A stretch of DNA of 64,000 nucleotides from an uncultured Prevotellaceae bacterium (GCA_900316575.1 ONDJ01000002.1:124001-188000), one strand, 5' to 3'. Shown: positions 8,848 through 19,184, counted from the first letter of the stretch. Numbers and translations are program-made. Notes: a model not told the origin generated them from the letters alone.

Positions 8848-11478
8848 ATGATGACAGCCAACGAAATTCGTGAAGCTTTTAAATCTTATTTCTCAGAGCA
8901 CGGCCATCTTGTAGTGCCCAGCGCACCGATGGTTATTAAGAACGATCCAACGCTGATGTTCACCAATGCTGGCATGAACCAGTTCAAGGATATTATCTTG
9001 GGCAATGCTGAGCCTAAATGCCCACGGCAAACCGACTCGCAGAAATGTCTGCGTGTCAGCGGCAAACATAACGACCTTGAGGAGGTGGGGCGCGACACTT
9101 ATCATCACACGATGTTTGAGATGCTTGGCAACTGGAGCTTTGGCGACTACTTTAAGCACGAAGCCATCCAATATGCTTACGAATTTCTGGTCAAGGTGCT
9201 TGGCGTAGATCCCAAGGTGCTTTATGTCACGGTGTTTGAAGGTTCACCCGAAGAGGGACTCGCACGCGACGACGAAGCCGCTGGCTATTGGGCTGAGTAC
9301 TTTCCCGCCGATCACATCATCAATGGAAACAAGCACGACAATTTTTGGGAAATGGGCGACACGGGGCCCTGCGGTCCTTGCTCGGAAATCCATATAGACC
9401 TTCGCAATGAAGAAGAGAAGGCTGCCGTTAGTGGCGCAAGCCTTGTCAACAAAGACAATCCGCAGGTCATAGAGATTTGGAACCTTGTCTTTATGGAGTT
9501 CAATCGCATGGCCGACGGCTCGCTAACGTCATTGCCCAAAAAAGTCATTGATACAGGCATGGGCTTTGAACGTTTGTGTATGGTTATGCAAGGTAAGAAG
9601 TCGAACTACGACACAGACGTGTTCCAACCGATCATTCGCACGATAGAGAGTTTGAGTGGCTTGCGCTATGGCACTGACGAAATGGTCGATGTGGCTATGC
9701 GCGTTGTGGCCGACCATTTGCGCGCCATCAGTTTCAGCATCGCCGATGGTCAGTTGCCTGGCAATGCTAAGGCAGGCTACGTGATCCGTCGCATATTACG
9801 CCGTGCCGTGCGCTATGCTTACACTTATTTGAAGCAGGAAGAAGCTTTCCTCTATAAGCTTTTGCCAACGTTGGTCAGCGAGATGGGCGATGCCTATCCA
9901 GAGCTTAAGAGCCAGCAGGAGCTTATCACAAATGTGATGCGCGAAGAGGAAGAGTCCTTTCTTCGCACACTTTCTACGGGTATCGCTTTGCTCGATGGCG
10001 TGATTGGTGAAACCAAAGCCGCAGGTCAGACTGTTGTGGATGGCGTAAAGGCTTTCACATTGTTCGACACTTTCGGTTTCCCGCTTGACCTCACCCAGCT
10101 TATCTGCGCCGAACAAGGTCTGACAGTGGATGAAGCTGCTTTCAATGTTGAGATGCAAAAGCAGAAGGAGCGTGCTCGTGGTGCCGCCGCCAAGACTGCC
10201 GACGACTGGACCATTCTTTGTGAAGGCGAATGTGCCTTTGATGGCTACGACCACACAGCTCTGGATGTACGCATTCAGCGCTATCGACACGTGAAAGAGA
10301 AGAAGCAGGAATACTACCAACTTGTTCTTGGCCCCCGCACTCCTTTTTATGCCGAGATGGGCGGACAGGTAGGCGACACAGGTGTTCTGATCTGCGGAGA
10401 TGAGCGCACAGAAATATTTGATACGAAGCAGGAGAATGGTGTTACTGTGCATTTCACACACAAATTGCCCACTGATCCCCAAGCGACCTTCCGTGCCGAA
10501 GTCAATGAAGCTTCGCGTCGTGCTTGTGAAGCCAACCATAGTGCCACACACCTACTCGACCAAGCACTGCGTGAAGTGCTCGGTACACATGTAGAACAGA
10601 AAGGTTCGTTGGTAACTCCTCATTATTTGCGCTTCGACTTTTCACATTTCCAAAAGACCAGCGCTGAAGAGCTTCGCCGAGTAGAGCGTCTCGTCAACGA
10701 ACGCGTTCGTCAGGACATCCCGCTTCAGGAATACCGCGATCTACCGATGGACGAAGCTCAAAAGCTCGGAGCCATCGCCCTCTTTGGCGAAAAATATGGC
10801 GACCGCGTGCGCGTTGTAAAATTTGCCGACAGCGTAGAGTTTTGTGGTGGATGCCACGTACAGAGTACGGGACGCATCGGTTTCTTCCGCATTGTGTCGG
10901 AATCCAGCATTGCTGCTGGTGTGCGACGCATTGAGGCCATCACTGGCCGTGCGGCTGAAGAAAGTATCTATGCAGAGCACGATTTGCTGAATGCTTTGCA
11001 CGCTTTCTATGGGAACGCCAAAGACCTTCAAGCTGCGGTAGCAAAGACCATTGAAGAAAACAGTGGGTTGCAGAAGCAGGTAGAAGGCTTTGTCAAGGAA
11101 CAAACGCTGCGTATGCGTGACAACTTGGTGCAACAAGCCGAGGAACGTAGTGGCATCCGCGTTGTTAAGGCCGTGATGCCTGGTGAAGTAAAGCCCGACG
11201 TGGCCAAAGACTTGGCATTCCAGATAGCAGCCGAGTTGCCCGACAGCGTATTGGTGGCTCTCGGCACTCGCTATGCCGACAAGCCATTGCTCACTGTTAT
11301 GCTGAGCAAAAACCTCGTAGAAGAGCGCGGACTGAATGCAGGTCAAATGGTGCGCGAGGCAGCACGTCTCATCAAGGGCGGCGGCGGCGGAGCACCCCAC
11401 TTTGCTACAGCTGGCGGCAAAGACTTGAGTGGCCTTGAGGCAGCCGTTGAACAAATCGTAGCTCTGGCAGGCATCTAA
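8848..11478 (+). CDS. alaS: Alanyl-tRNA synthetase
   Basis: Attaches alanine to tRNA-Ala; a class II synthetase with an editing domain. The N-terminal catalytic core is recognisable ([12 protein letters not shown] and [15 protein letters not shown]). The editing domain carries HSATHLL and the zinc/editing cluster [13 protein letters not shown], and the Gly-rich C-Ala region contains [15 protein letters not shown]. Two adjacent ATGs (8848 and 8851) could start translation; 8848 gives 876 aa, the usual bacterial length. It stands alone, followed by an intrinsic terminator. Confidence 0.97.
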   Translation: MMTANEIREAFKSYFSEHGHLVVPSAPMVIKNDPTLMFTNAGMNQFKDIILGNAEPKCPRQTDSQKCLRVSGKHNDLEEVGRDTYHHTMFEMLGNWSFGDYFKHEAIQYAYEFLVKVLGVDPKVLYVTVFEGSPEEGLARDDEAAGYWAEYFPADHIINGNKHDNFWEMGDTGPCGPCSEIHIDLRNEEEKAAVSGASLVNKDNPQVIEIWNLVFMEFNRMADGSLTSLPKKVIDTGMGFERLCMVMQGKKSNYDTDVFQPIIRTIESLSGLRYGTDEMVDVAMRVVADHLRAISFSIADGQLPGNAKAGYVIRRILRRAVRYAYTYLKQEEAFLYKLLPTLVSEMGDAYPELKSQQELITNVMREEEESFLRTLSTGIALLDGVIGETKAAGQTVVDGVKAFTLFDTFGFPLDLTQLICAEQGLTVDEAAFNVEMQKQKERARGAAAKTADDWTILCEGECAFDGYDHTALDVRIQRYRHVKEKKQEYYQLVLGPRTPFYAEMGGQVGDTGVLICGDERTEIFDTKQENGVTVHFTHKLPTDPQATFRAEVNEASRRACEANHSATHLLDQALREVLGTHVEQKGSLVTPHYLRFDFSHFQKTSAEELRRVERLVNERVRQDIPLQEYRDLPMDEAQKLGAIALFGEKYGDRVRVVKFADSVEFCGGCHVQSTGRIGFFRIVSESSIAAGVRRIEAITGRAAEESIYAEHDLLNALHAFYGNAKDLQAAVAKTIEENSGLQKQVEGFVKEQTLRMRDNLVQQAEERSGIRVVKAVMPGEVKPDVAKDLAFQIAAELPDSVLVALGTRYADKPLLTVMLSKNLVEERGLNAGQMVREAARLIKGGGGGAPHFATAGGKDLSGLEAAVEQIVALAGI

Positions 11479-11499
11479 GCGAAACCAAGAGAGCGTACA

Positions 11500-11539
11500 A
11501 AATAATCTGAGTACCCCAACGTGCTCAGATTATTTTTTT
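11500..11539 (+). terminator. Intrinsic terminator of alaS
   Basis: A 12-bp stem (11500-11511 with 11524-11535) is followed by a T run to 11539. Its right arm overlaps the stop codon of the convergent flippase gene, so it may also end that transcript; the minus direction has a shorter T run. Confidence 0.8.
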
Positions 11540-12978
11540 GCGACTCGGCGAATGAATTGAAGGGCTTCGCGCAAGATTTGAGCGTGGAGCAGATAAAGTA
11601 TCAGGAAATAGGCAGCCGCTACGAGCACTACGCGCAATAGTAGACGTAGCCATAGGATTGAGATGCCCTGCGTGAAAACAAAGACCAACAATGTAGGCAC
11701 AAGGGCTGCAAGGGCAAAAGGCAACGTGTCGCGAAGCAAATCGATGAAACGCAGGTTCACAAGTGGCGATGCGGCAAGGTGCCAAACAAAGAACCATGCC
11801 ACGTTGAGCATGGCATACGTGGCCACCATCACTTCCATACCGAAACGGGCTGTGCCAATGACAGCAAGTATTTGCAAAACGATCAACGAAACGTTCATTC
11901 GCATATAGATGCCGCTTCTCCCGCAGGCGATGGTCATTTGCTGAAACAGTGCGTGCAGTGGCAGAAACGCTCCCCCGATGCAAAGCCATCGTAACAGCGG
12001 AACGCAGTCAGCCCATTGCTGACCGATGGTGACGAGAATAAATTCTTCGCTAACAGCACTCAGCCCTATCATAGCGGGAAAGCAAAGCAATGCCGTGAAG
12101 CGAATCATCTTGCGATAGGCTCTGCATCGCGCTGCTGTGTCGCTACTAATACCTGCCAAAATGGGCTGAGCTACGGGACGCACCGTGTCGCCCACAACGC
12201 TTGAAGCCATGAGGTTCCACTTGTTGGCTTGCGTGAAATGGCCCACAAGGTGCATTTGCCCTGCAAAGATTTTACCGAACACGAGGGAAAGTATATTGCC
12301 CGAAACACCGTTGATGATACTGGTGACCAAGAGCCTACTGCTGAAGCCGAACATTTGGCGCACGGGGCCGAAATCTATATTGAACGTGGGGCGCCACGGA
12401 ACATAACAGATGCGCAGGCCGACCGACATTCCCACATACACAATTTGCTGCCAAGCCAAGCTCCAATAGTTAAATCCGGCATAGGCCAGCAGAATACCCA
12501 CTGAACCACTGCATACGAGGGCTACAATACCAATGATGGCCTTTTCGCGATTCATCAGTTCGCGAAACATATAGGCCGAAAAGGCTGTCCCGACTCCAGC
12601 AAGCACGGCTGATAAAAATACTAAGCGCGAAAGACTCTCTAATTCGGGTTTGCCAAAGAAAGCCGCTATGAGGGGAGCCGAAAGGAATAGGATTGCATAT
12701 ATGCCAAGGCTCATCAGCACACTAAACCAAAAGACGGAGTTGTAATGACGCGCAGTGGCGCGTTTCAGGTTGGTAATGGCAGCAATGAAACCGCTTTCTT
12801 GCAAGGCACTAGCCACTACGGTAAACACAGCCAGCACACCCACCATGCCGTAATCGCCTGGCGTTAGTTTGCGTGCCAAAAGAATGCCGAATGCAAGGTT
12901 CAGAATTTGTGTCAACACACTCGACAATCCGCTCCATGCGAGGTTGCTCGCTGTGCGTTGTTTGAGGCTGTCTGCCAT
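11530..12978 (-). CDS. Oligosaccharide flippase family protein (Wzx/MOP superfamily)
   Basis: A polytopic inner-membrane protein of 482 aa with about a dozen hydrophobic helices. Its N-terminus (NLAWSGLSSVLTQILNLA followed by LLARKLTPGDYGMVGV) is typical of polysaccharide exporters of the MOP superfamily. Members move lipid-linked sugar units across the inner membrane for capsule, O-antigen or exopolysaccharide. The start at 12978 (MADSLKQR) is preferred because a -7 box at 13001-13008 lies within the longer frame. No glycosyltransferases are adjacent, so this is an orphan flippase and the substrate cannot be told. Confidence 0.88.
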   Translation of the reverse strand: MADSLKQRTASNLAWSGLSSVLTQILNLAFGILLARKLTPGDYGMVGVLAVFTVVASALQESGFIAAITNLKRATARHYNSVFWFSVLMSLGIYAILFLSAPLIAAFFGKPELESLSRLVFLSAVLAGVGTAFSAYMFRELMNREKAIIGIVALVCSGSVGILLAYAGFNYWSLAWQQIVYVGMSVGLRICYVPWRPTFNIDFGPVRQMFGFSSRLLVTSIINGVSGNILSLVFGKIFAGQMHLVGHFTQANKWNLMASSVVGDTVRPVAQPILAGISSDTAARCRAYRKMIRFTALLCFPAMIGLSAVSEEFILVTIGQQWADCVPLLRWLCIGGAFLPLHALFQQMTIACGRSGIYMRMNVSLIVLQILAVIGTARFGMEVMVATYAMLNVAWFFVWHLAASPLVNLRFIDLLRDTLPFALAALVPTLLVFVFTQGISILWLRLLLRVVLVAAAYFLILYLLHAQILREALQFIRRVAKK

Positions 12979-13000
12979 ATATGCGCTGTTTTTCTGAAAG

Positions 13001-13008
13001 CAAAAGTA
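13001..13008 (-). promoter_or_regulatory. Flippase gene -7 box (TACTTTTG)
   Basis: Minus-strand TACTTTTG 22 bases upstream of the chosen ATG at 12978. It decides the start codon. Confidence 0.6.
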
Positions 13009-13073
13009 CGCAAAATGTTTTGCTTCCCCCGTATCTATGCTCCAAGAAAGACCGAATAGCTTCTTTTGGCGCA

Positions 13074-13110
13074 AGAAAAAGGGATTGCATACCCATCGGA
13101 GCAGTCCCTT
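13074..13110 (-). terminator. Intrinsic terminator of the ECF sigma operon
   Basis: A 10-bp stem with one G-U pair (13079-13088 with 13101-13110) and a T run in the minus direction, placed just after the last gene of the sigma/anti-sigma operon. Confidence 0.7.
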
Positions 13111-13133
13111 TCACATTATTAACCAAATTCTTT

Positions 13134-14081
13134 TTAACGTGGATTTGATGGCTCAAGCACTTTGGCAGCCAAACGCAGGTAGTCTTGTGTGGTTTGTGCG
13201 TCGCTACCGTTAATAGCTGCATGGGGAATACATCTTAATATTTGCTGACGCACCATGTCTTGCTCATCAGCAGTAAGTAAATCGCGTTGCACTGCATCTT
13301 TAACGATGCGATATAGCATAGAAGCTATTTGAACTTGATCTTCACCATTAGCTTTAAGGAGCTGTGTACGCAGAGCATTGATAATTGTCAGAGGGTCGTC
13401 CAATAGACTCTGAAAATTTGATATGTTGCCATCGGGTAATATAATAGGTGTGTCCATCTTTACAGTATCCACGCCAGCAAACATTCCTTCAAAGGCTTCA
13501 AAGGGATCGTGCTCAAGGGGCTGGGCAGGAGCAGATGGTGCGACTGTTGGAATACGAGCATAAGTAATAATGATACGCCCGTCAGTTTTATATGCCCCTT
13601 TTCGCCACTCAATGCAGTAGCAAGTACGGTATTGTCCTTGTGCTTCTGGTCTTTGATCGGCTATGTTCACAAAGGTGTAATTGTACATTTTGTTACGGCC
13701 TATTTCTATCTTGTTGGCTTCATCTTCGCCGTAAACTATATTCCACTGGCGTGGGTCTTGATTTGTTGAAGCTCCATAGCTCTCAATGCGATAACAAGCG
13801 GGGTTAGACCTCTGAGCTAAAAAGGCTTGCACGATGTTGTCTATCAACTTCTGTTGCTTGTTCTTCATGGAAAAGCTATAAATTTCAAGAATAGGTTTCA
13901 TCGGGCTATTGCTCTGCGTAGCCTGTGAGGGAGTACGGTCATAGGAGCTGGAATAGGTAACGTCGACTTTTTTGTGAGTTGTGAGCTGATAGATTGCTTT
14001 TTCGATGTCAACTTGTGCTGTGGCAGGCATCAGCGTTGAGATTAGCAGCACAAGGGCTGCGAAGATTCTTGTACGTTTCAT
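13134..14081 (-). CDS. Secreted protein of unknown function, third gene of an ECF sigma operon
   Basis: 315 aa with a clear signal peptide (MKRTRIFAALVLLIS...ATAQ), so periplasmic or outer-membrane associated. I do not recognise the family. The middle has an alternating beta pattern ending in a CYCIEWRKGAY strand pair; a Pro-rich linker near residue 185 leads to a helical C-terminus. Its start overlaps the stop of the preceding gene by four bases (14078-14081), so it is probably translationally coupled to the anti-sigma-like protein. It may sense or answer the signal handled by that pair. No enzyme motif is visible. Confidence 0.7.
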   Translation of the reverse strand: MKRTRIFAALVLLISTLMPATAQVDIEKAIYQLTTHKKVDVTYSSSYDRTPSQATQSNSPMKPILEIYSFSMKNKQQKLIDNIVQAFLAQRSNPACYRIESYGASTNQDPRQWNIVYGEDEANKIEIGRNKMYNYTFVNIADQRPEAQGQYRTCYCIEWRKGAYKTDGRIIITYARIPTVAPSAPAQPLEHDPFEAFEGMFAGVDTVKMDTPIILPDGNISNFQSLLDDPLTIINALRTQLLKANGEDQVQIASMLYRIVKDAVQRDLLTADEQDMVRQQILRCIPHAAINGSDAQTTQDYLRLAAKVLEPSNPR

Positions 14082-14875
14082 ATTCTGATCGGTTTTGGTT
14101 GTTCGGGAGTGGGTTGTTGGAATATACTTAAGGCTTCAATGAGATATTCTTTTTGTTGCAGTTGTTGTACAGCAAGTATTTCCCCTACATATAGTAGTGT
14201 GTGTTCATCAACTGCTTGGGTAGCTCGTCTGTCTAATTCAAGCTCGTAAGTGGTGAAATGCGTTTGTGGTCTTTGATTTGACCGCTCTGACGTGGGCTCA
14301 CTGGTCGTAGGCTCTTGACGGGGTTCTGATTTCAATGAAACAATTTCGCTCTCCGTGCTCATTACAACCGTTGGGCTTCCTTCTTGCGGAAAATCATTAG
14401 CCAGCAAAGGCTCTTCGCGTTCTTCTTGTTGCTGTTGAGCAGATATTTCCTTCGCTTGCGGTGGCATAATATGCGGCTTTGATGAGTGTGTTGGCTCTGG
14501 ATTAGAAACCTTGGGTACTTCTATTGGTTCCAGCGCACTTTGTTTGTTGAAAGATTCCGCTGAGGAGAAGTAAGGCATAGGTGCTTGTGCCACGACTGCT
14601 ACCTGTTCCTCTTGTTCGGGTTGAGGCCACACCATGATGGCTGCAAATATAGCCACTGCCGCTGCGGAGACAGCCCAAACTCGGAGCTTCAAAACGCGGC
14701 TGTTGGGCTTGGCGGAGTTCTTCTGAGAGCTAATCTCCACGTTTGTGATTGCCTTTTCTTGTACCAATCTTTGCATAAAGCGATCCGTCATTCCTTCAGG
14801 GGGTGCAGACTGGCGGACTGCTAATCGCGAAAGGGCCTCGCGGAGTATCGTGTTGTCGTTACGTTCTTCTTTCAT
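14078..14875 (-). CDS. Single-pass membrane protein, probable anti-sigma factor
   Basis: 265 aa. The cytoplasmic N-terminus (about 75 residues; MKEERNDNTILREALSRLAV) has the short helical look of anti-sigma domains. It is followed by one membrane helix (LRVWAVSAAAVAIFAAIMVW) and a Pro/Glu/Gln-rich low-complexity periplasmic region. The gene lies seven bases downstream of an ECF sigma gene and overlaps the next secreted-protein gene by four bases. The anti-sigma role is inferred from position and topology; no zinc HxxxCxxC motif is seen, so a ZAS-type mechanism is not supported. Confidence 0.65.
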   Translation of the reverse strand: MKEERNDNTILREALSRLAVRQSAPPEGMTDRFMQRLVQEKAITNVEISSQKNSAKPNSRVLKLRVWAVSAAAVAIFAAIMVWPQPEQEEQVAVVAQAPMPYFSSAESFNKQSALEPIEVPKVSNPEPTHSSKPHIMPPQAKEISAQQQQEEREEPLLANDFPQEGSPTVVMSTESEIVSLKSEPRQEPTTSEPTSERSNQRPQTHFTTYELELDRRATQAVDEHTLLYVGEILAVQQLQQKEYLIEALSIFQQPTPEQPKPIRI

Positions 14876-14882
14876 TGCTGCT

Positions 14883-15437
14883 TTAGGCTGAGAGTTTATG
14901 GTAAAGTTTTTTGCGAATACGTGATAGGCGACTGCTGAGGGCGGCTGTGCTGATGCCGATGATGTAGCCGATCTCTTGTAGCGAACGCTCCTCGAAGTAA
15001 TAGAGCGTGAGCAGATGCTGCTCTGTGGTCGGCAGGCTTTCTATGGCCCGCATTAGTCTTTCTATCTTGCTTTCGTCTTTTTCTGAAAAGCTTTCGTGAA
15101 GGTATTCAGGTGGAGGTTCGTCTAATCGGTCAAGTTCAAGATCTATCGTCTCTGCCTCGGGTGGTTTCTTTTGTCTGAGATAAGAGATAGCCGTGTTGTA
15201 TGCAATGCGCTGTATCCAAGTATAGAACGTGCCACGTTGGCTGTCAAAACTTTGTAAAGCATTGAAGGCTCGCAGAAAAACGTCTTGCGTCAATTCTTCT
15301 GCCACTTCCGTTTTTCCCGTGAGACGCACCACAGTGGTATATACACCTCCGCTATATTCCTCAAACAATCGCCGGTAGCTCGTCTGCTCACCGCGCAGAG
15401 CGGATTGCAGCGTCAGTTCGGTTTCATGTGGAGTCAT
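14883..15437 (-). CDS. ECF-family RNA polymerase sigma factor
   Basis: 184 aa with the two helical domains of ECF sigma factors and no region 1 or 3. Sigma region 2 (ELTQDVFLRAFNALQSF, then GTFYTWIQRIAYNTAISYLR) is followed by an acidic linker. Region 4 (LPTTEQHLLTLYYFEERSLQEIG with the helix-turn-helix ISTAALSSRLSR) completes it. It directs RNA polymerase to a small regulon, usually for envelope stress or surface-protein control. The next two genes are cotranscribed and likely set its activity. No TAnnTTTG box was found upstream, compatible with self-activation from a different promoter. Confidence 0.92.
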   Translation of the reverse strand: MTPHETELTLQSALRGEQTSYRRLFEEYSGGVYTTVVRLTGKTEVAEELTQDVFLRAFNALQSFDSQRGTFYTWIQRIAYNTAISYLRQKKPPEAETIDLELDRLDEPPPEYLHESFSEKDESKIERLMRAIESLPTTEQHLLTLYYFEERSLQEIGYIIGISTAALSSRLSRIRKKLYHKLSA

Positions 15438-15642
15438 AGCTGTGTTTTGTGGTTTTGTGTCGTCTTTCTACTTGTATATACGCAAGTCGTATCCACAATC
15501 TGTCGCAAAGGAAGAACTTTTTTTGAAATTTTCCGCCAACAAGGATTTTCTTATTAGGAATATTTTCGCTTCAAGCTTCTTCATTATAAAAACGAAAACG
15601 CCCATAGGCCCTTTTAGAAAACTGTGCTCTGCGCAAAAAACG

Positions 15643-15678
15643 CAAAAAAACGGGCTGAAAGAATGTTTCCAGTCCGTT
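15643..15678 (-). terminator. Intrinsic terminator of hisS/FGE-lipoprotein unit
   Basis: Stem 15649-15660 with 15666-15678 (one G-U pair, small internal irregularity) followed by a T run in the minus direction, just downstream of the lipoprotein stop. Confidence 0.65.
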
Positions 15679-15699
15679 AATTTATTTCTTTTATTCGCC

Positions 15700-16548
15700 T
15701 TATTTTACGAGCACCAAGCGCAGGCCTATGTAGGAAGCAGCTCCCACGGGATTGAACTTCATGCGAACGGTTACGGTACATCCGTCGGCGTTGTTGTTGC
15801 AATGGCCTCCGCGATATACGTGGTAGTCGCCAGTGGCTGGACCCTTGGGATCGGTTTGCTCATCTGCAGTGTATTCGGCATAAAAGTCCTGCGTCCATTC
15901 AGCAGCGTTTCCGCTCATGTCGAAGAGTCCCAATTCGTTGGCTTGGAGTACACCAACGCCTGCCAAACGTCCGGCTATGGGATTGTCGTCGCGGTGATAG
16001 TTGGCAACGGCATCTACATCGTCGCCACCTGAGAAGCGTGTGCCTTTGCTCTTTGAGCCGCCTCGGGCTGCATATTCCCATTCGGCTTCGGTGGGCAAAC
16101 GATATTCGTGGCCTGTCATCTGACCCAATTTCTTAATAAACTCTTGACAGTCGTTCCACGACACGTTTTCTACGGGCTTGAGTGGGTCGTCCTGCTCATG
16201 AGAGGGGTTCTTGCCCATTACGGCTTGCCACAATTGCTGCGTCACCTCGGTCTTGCAAATCGCAAAATCGCTTACCGTCACTTTGTGTGCAGGCGTTTCG
16301 ATGATATCATCGTCGTGCTTCTGCCCATTGGGATCGCCCATTTCGAACGTGCCGCCCTTGACGGGAACAAATACGAGGGGACTGAGCGTGTCGTTGACTA
16401 CAATCTTTGTTTCGCCGGCTGCGGCTTCAAAGGGATCGGATACAGCTGTGCTGTCGGCATCACCGCTCTTGCCTGCATTGGAACCACCACAGGCTGTAAA
16501 TGTCAGCAGGGCAAGAGCCCCAAGAAGAAATTTGCTTGTTTTTTTCAT
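15700..16548 (-). CDS. Formylglycine-generating-enzyme (SUMF1) fold lipoprotein
   Basis: 282 aa beginning with a lipoprotein signal peptide (LALLTFTAC, Cys at about 20). The FGE-sulfatase domain is clear: GGTFEMG, YRLPTEAEWEYAARGG, LFDMSGNAAEWT and VYRGGHCN, ending IGLRLV. Family members include sulfatase-maturing enzymes, sugar-binding C-type lectin folds and the T9SS core protein GldK/PorK. At this length, and without PorL/M/N neighbours, it is not GldK. A catalytic Cys pair typical of true FGE is not evident, so a structural or binding role is more likely. It lies 15 bases after hisS and is probably cotranscribed. Confidence 0.85.
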   Translation of the reverse strand: MKKTSKFLLGALALLTFTACGGSNAGKSGDADSTAVSDPFEAAAGETKIVVNDTLSPLVFVPVKGGTFEMGDPNGQKHDDDIIETPAHKVTVSDFAICKTEVTQQLWQAVMGKNPSHEQDDPLKPVENVSWNDCQEFIKKLGQMTGHEYRLPTEAEWEYAARGGSKSKGTRFSGGDDVDAVANYHRDDNPIAGRLAGVGVLQANELGLFDMSGNAAEWTQDFYAEYTADEQTDPKGPATGDYHVYRGGHCNNNADGCTVTVRMKFNPVGAASYIGLRLVLVK

Positions 16549-16563
16549 AGTTTTAGTGATATG

Positions 16564-17940
16564 TTAGTTAGTTTTTGTGCTAAGTTTTTCTATAGCTTCG
16601 CTGATGGTAAGGAGCTGTTGCTCGCCTGTGTTCATATCTTTCAGCATAAGCTTTCCTTCAGCGAGTTCGGTTTCGCCTATGATGGCTACATAAGGTATTC
16701 GGCGGTTGTTGGCATAGCTCATCTGCTTTTTCATCTTAGTCGCATCGGGATAGACCTCTGTGGGAATACCTACCATGCGGGCTTGACGCGCATAGGCAAG
16801 TGCTTGGGTGATTTCCTGCACGCCAAGATTGGTAAATAAGAGCTGGGTCCCGACAACGGCCTCGGCAGGATAGAGGTCCAACTGGTTCAACACGTCGTAA
16901 ATACGGTCGGCTCCAAAACTGATACCTACACCGCTCAATCCAGGAAGGCCGAAAATGCCCGTAAGATTGTCGTAGCGTCCGCCTCCCGTGATGCTGCCGA
17001 TCTGCACGTCGAGTGCTTTCACCTCAAAGATGCAACCTGTATAGTAGTTCAAGCCGCGAGCGAGCGTTAAGTCCAATTCAAGTTCTGCCTGGGTACCACC
17101 GCTAACGTCCACTTGTGAGAGAACAGTGCGCAGTTCTTCTACGCCTTTAAGCCCCGTTTCGCTTTCGCTGAGCACAGCGGCAATTGCATTTAACTTCTCG
17201 GAGTTAGTTCCTTGGAGTGCCAATATAGGCTGAAGCTTCTCCACTGCGGCTTGGCTCAGGCCTGCTTCTATCAGCTCTGCATTGACTTTGTCGAGGCCTA
17301 TCTTGTCGAGTTTATCAATAGCTACTGTGATGTCAACGATGCGCTCGGGTTCGCCAATGGCTTCGGCTATCCCTGCCAAGACTTTGCGATTGTTGAGTTT
17401 GATACAGACGCGAATGCCTAAACGCTTGAATACTTCATCGATTATCTGCACCAATTCAACCTCGCACAGCAGTGAGTCGGACCCAACGACGTCGGCATCG
17501 CATTGATAGAACTCGCGATAACGCCCTTTTTGCGGCCTATCTGCTCGCCACACGGGCTGTATCTGATAGCGTTTGAAAGGCATTTGAAGTTCTTCGCGGT
17601 GTTGCACCACATAGCGAGCAAAAGGCACTGTGAGGTCATAGCGCAATCCTTTCTCACAAATTTGTGTAGTCAGTTTGCCACGACTGGCATCGGGCTGTAG
17701 GAGTTCGGAAGGCACTTTACTCAAAAAGTCGCCTGAGTTTAGAATTTTGAAGAGTAGTTTGTCGCCTTCCTCACCATACTTCCCCATCAAGGTGGAAAGG
17801 TTCTCCATCGCCGGTGTTTCTATTTGGCTATAGCCATAAAGCGCATAGACATCGCGAATTGTTTGGAAGATATAGTTTCTGCGCGCCATTTCAGTGGGCG
17901 AAAAGTCGCGCGTGCCTTTTGGTATGCTTGGCTTGGACAT
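16564..17940 (-). CDS. hisS: Histidyl-tRNA synthetase
   Basis: Charges tRNA-His; a class II synthetase of 458 aa. Motif 1 ([13 protein letters not shown]), motif 2 ([23 protein letters not shown]), the HisA-type signature [12 protein letters not shown] and motif 3 ([13 protein letters not shown], then [13 protein letters not shown]) are present, with an anticodon-binding C-domain. The start at 17940 (MSKPSIPKG) is chosen; an upstream in-frame Met falls inside the palindromic repeat at 17947-18072. Because the spacer is filled by that repeat, the promoter may lie within it. Confidence 0.97.
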   Translation of the reverse strand: MSKPSIPKGTRDFSPTEMARRNYIFQTIRDVYALYGYSQIETPAMENLSTLMGKYGEEGDKLLFKILNSGDFLSKVPSELLQPDASRGKLTTQICEKGLRYDLTVPFARYVVQHREELQMPFKRYQIQPVWRADRPQKGRYREFYQCDADVVGSDSLLCEVELVQIIDEVFKRLGIRVCIKLNNRKVLAGIAEAIGEPERIVDITVAIDKLDKIGLDKVNAELIEAGLSQAAVEKLQPILALQGTNSEKLNAIAAVLSESETGLKGVEELRTVLSQVDVSGGTQAELELDLTLARGLNYYTGCIFEVKALDVQIGSITGGGRYDNLTGIFGLPGLSGVGISFGADRIYDVLNQLDLYPAEAVVGTQLLFTNLGVQEITQALAYARQARMVGIPTEVYPDATKMKKQMSYANNRRIPYVAIIGETELAEGKLMLKDMNTGEQQLLTISEAIEKLSTKTN

Positions 17941-17946
17941 AATTAT

Positions 17947-18072
17947 ATTTGACAATTGGACAATTTTCAATTGGACAACCAACGTATTTAACAATTGGAC
18001 AATTTACAATTTACCACTGCGCTTCGAAGCGTCCGCAGAATTGTCAGATTGTAAATTGTCCAATTGTCAAAT
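17947..18072. repeat. Palindromic element with GACAATTGGACAATTT arms
   Basis: Outer arms 17947-17966 and 18053-18072 are a perfect 20-bp inverted repeat. Inside are two further GGACAATT copies (near 17972 and 17993) and a GC-rich core around 18019-18037. The stretch 18014-18060 recurs in inverted orientation at 58806-58852 with 44 of 47 bases identical. The element fills the whole spacer between the endonuclease-like gene and hisS and touches the stop codon of the former. It encodes nothing recognisable. Confidence 0.85.
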
Positions 18073-19184
18073 CAGTTAGCTTCTTTCACTAAATAAATCA
18101 TGGTGGGTAGATGGTCGCTGTAGCCATTGAGCCATACACCCTGGGCGTGGGTGCGTAGCGGGCCGCCCTTGAAGCGTCCCTCTTGCAAGAACAAATAGTC
18201 GCGCACAAATACTTCGTTGCGCCAGAACTTGAGCGTGCTGCGATCCTCGCCCAGCAAGTTGCCCGTGAAGACTATTTGGTCAAACAAATTCCACTTGCCA
18301 CGATACATCAACGTGCCTACACCTTTTTTATATAAGGTATCCCACCAAGGATTATAAAGATCGTCTTCGGAAGTTTCGTCTGCCTTATGCTTACAACCCA
18401 AGGACACGCTCATGCTCTTGTTCTTGGGGTCATCGTTCATGTCGCCCATGATAACAATTTTGCAACCTGGATCTTGACGCTGCAGGGCTTCTTTCAAACA
18501 ACGCACTTGATAGCCTGCACGCTCGCGCACAGGACTGCCCGCAAAGCGCGACGGCCAGTGACAGACAATGAAATGAAACTGTTCGCCAGCCAACTTGCCT
18601 GAAGCTACAAGAAAACCACGTGTGATATGCGTGGTGTCGCCACGAAGGTCGGGATAAGGCATGACGCGGCCTTTATCGTTGACAAAGAAACCCAAATCTA
18701 CATCGGGCTGCTCCTCTGAAAGGTAATAGTAAGGAACAAGCATCGTGTGCTCCAACTGAAAGAGCTTGGGATTATAGAAGAAACCACAATCCACACCACG
18801 ACGATCGGGCCCTTCAATGTGCACAACCTTCCAGCCACGACCGCTAAGGCAAGGTTCACGCAAAAGGTCCTCAAGCACAGCTTGGTTCTCCACCTCCGAA
18901 ACACCTACAACTGCAGGACCATTCGGCAAGCGGTCGGTACAGAGATCGGCCAACACTGTGGCCATGTTCTTTACCTTAGCCCGATACTTCATTGTACCCC
19001 ATCGATTGCTGCCACTAGGAAGGTACTCAAAATCGTTCTTCCCAGGAGCATGGATGGTGTCAAAAAGATTTTCAAGATTGTAGAAACACACGCCATAAAG
19101 CGAATAACGTTTCTCAGTCGGCGTTTGCGCATAAACCTGGGTGCTCAACACAATGAGCAGCAAGGCAAAGACAGACTTTTTCAT
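18072..19184 (-). CDS. Secreted endonuclease/exonuclease/phosphatase-fold hydrolase
   Basis: 370 aa with a signal peptide (MKKSVFALLLIVLSTQVYAQ). The EEP (DNase I/Mg-phosphodiesterase) motifs appear in order: YNLENLFD, VGVSEVEN (metal-binding Glu), HFIVCHWPSR (catalytic His), IIMGDMNDDP (Asp-Asn) and the terminal SDHLP Asp-His pair. Exported members cut DNA, RNA or phosphodiesters. It is transcribed divergently from an operon encoding a TonB receptor and a DRGH nuclease, suggesting joint work on extracellular nucleic acid. The substrate is inferred. The start at 19184 gives the signal peptide directly. Confidence 0.88.
   Translation of the reverse strand: MKKSVFALLLIVLSTQVYAQTPTEKRYSLYGVCFYNLENLFDTIHAPGKNDFEYLPSGSNRWGTMKYRAKVKNMATVLADLCTDRLPNGPAVVGVSEVENQAVLEDLLREPCLSGRGWKVVHIEGPDRRGVDCGFFYNPKLFQLEHTMLVPYYYLSEEQPDVDLGFFVNDKGRVMPYPDLRGDTTHITRGFLVASGKLAGEQFHFIVCHWPSRFAGSPVRERAGYQVRCLKEALQRQDPGCKIVIMGDMNDDPKNKSMSVSLGCKHKADETSEDDLYNPWWDTLYKKGVGTLMYRGKWNLFDQIVFTGNLLGEDRSTLKFWRNEVFVRDYLFLQEGRFKGGPLRTHAQGVWLNGYSDHLPTMIYLVKEAN

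Noticed and set aside
15700-16548. GldK/PorK of the type IX secretion core
   Set aside because: The FGE fold and lipoprotein signal fit, but the protein is much shorter than GldK and PorL/M/N are absent beside it.
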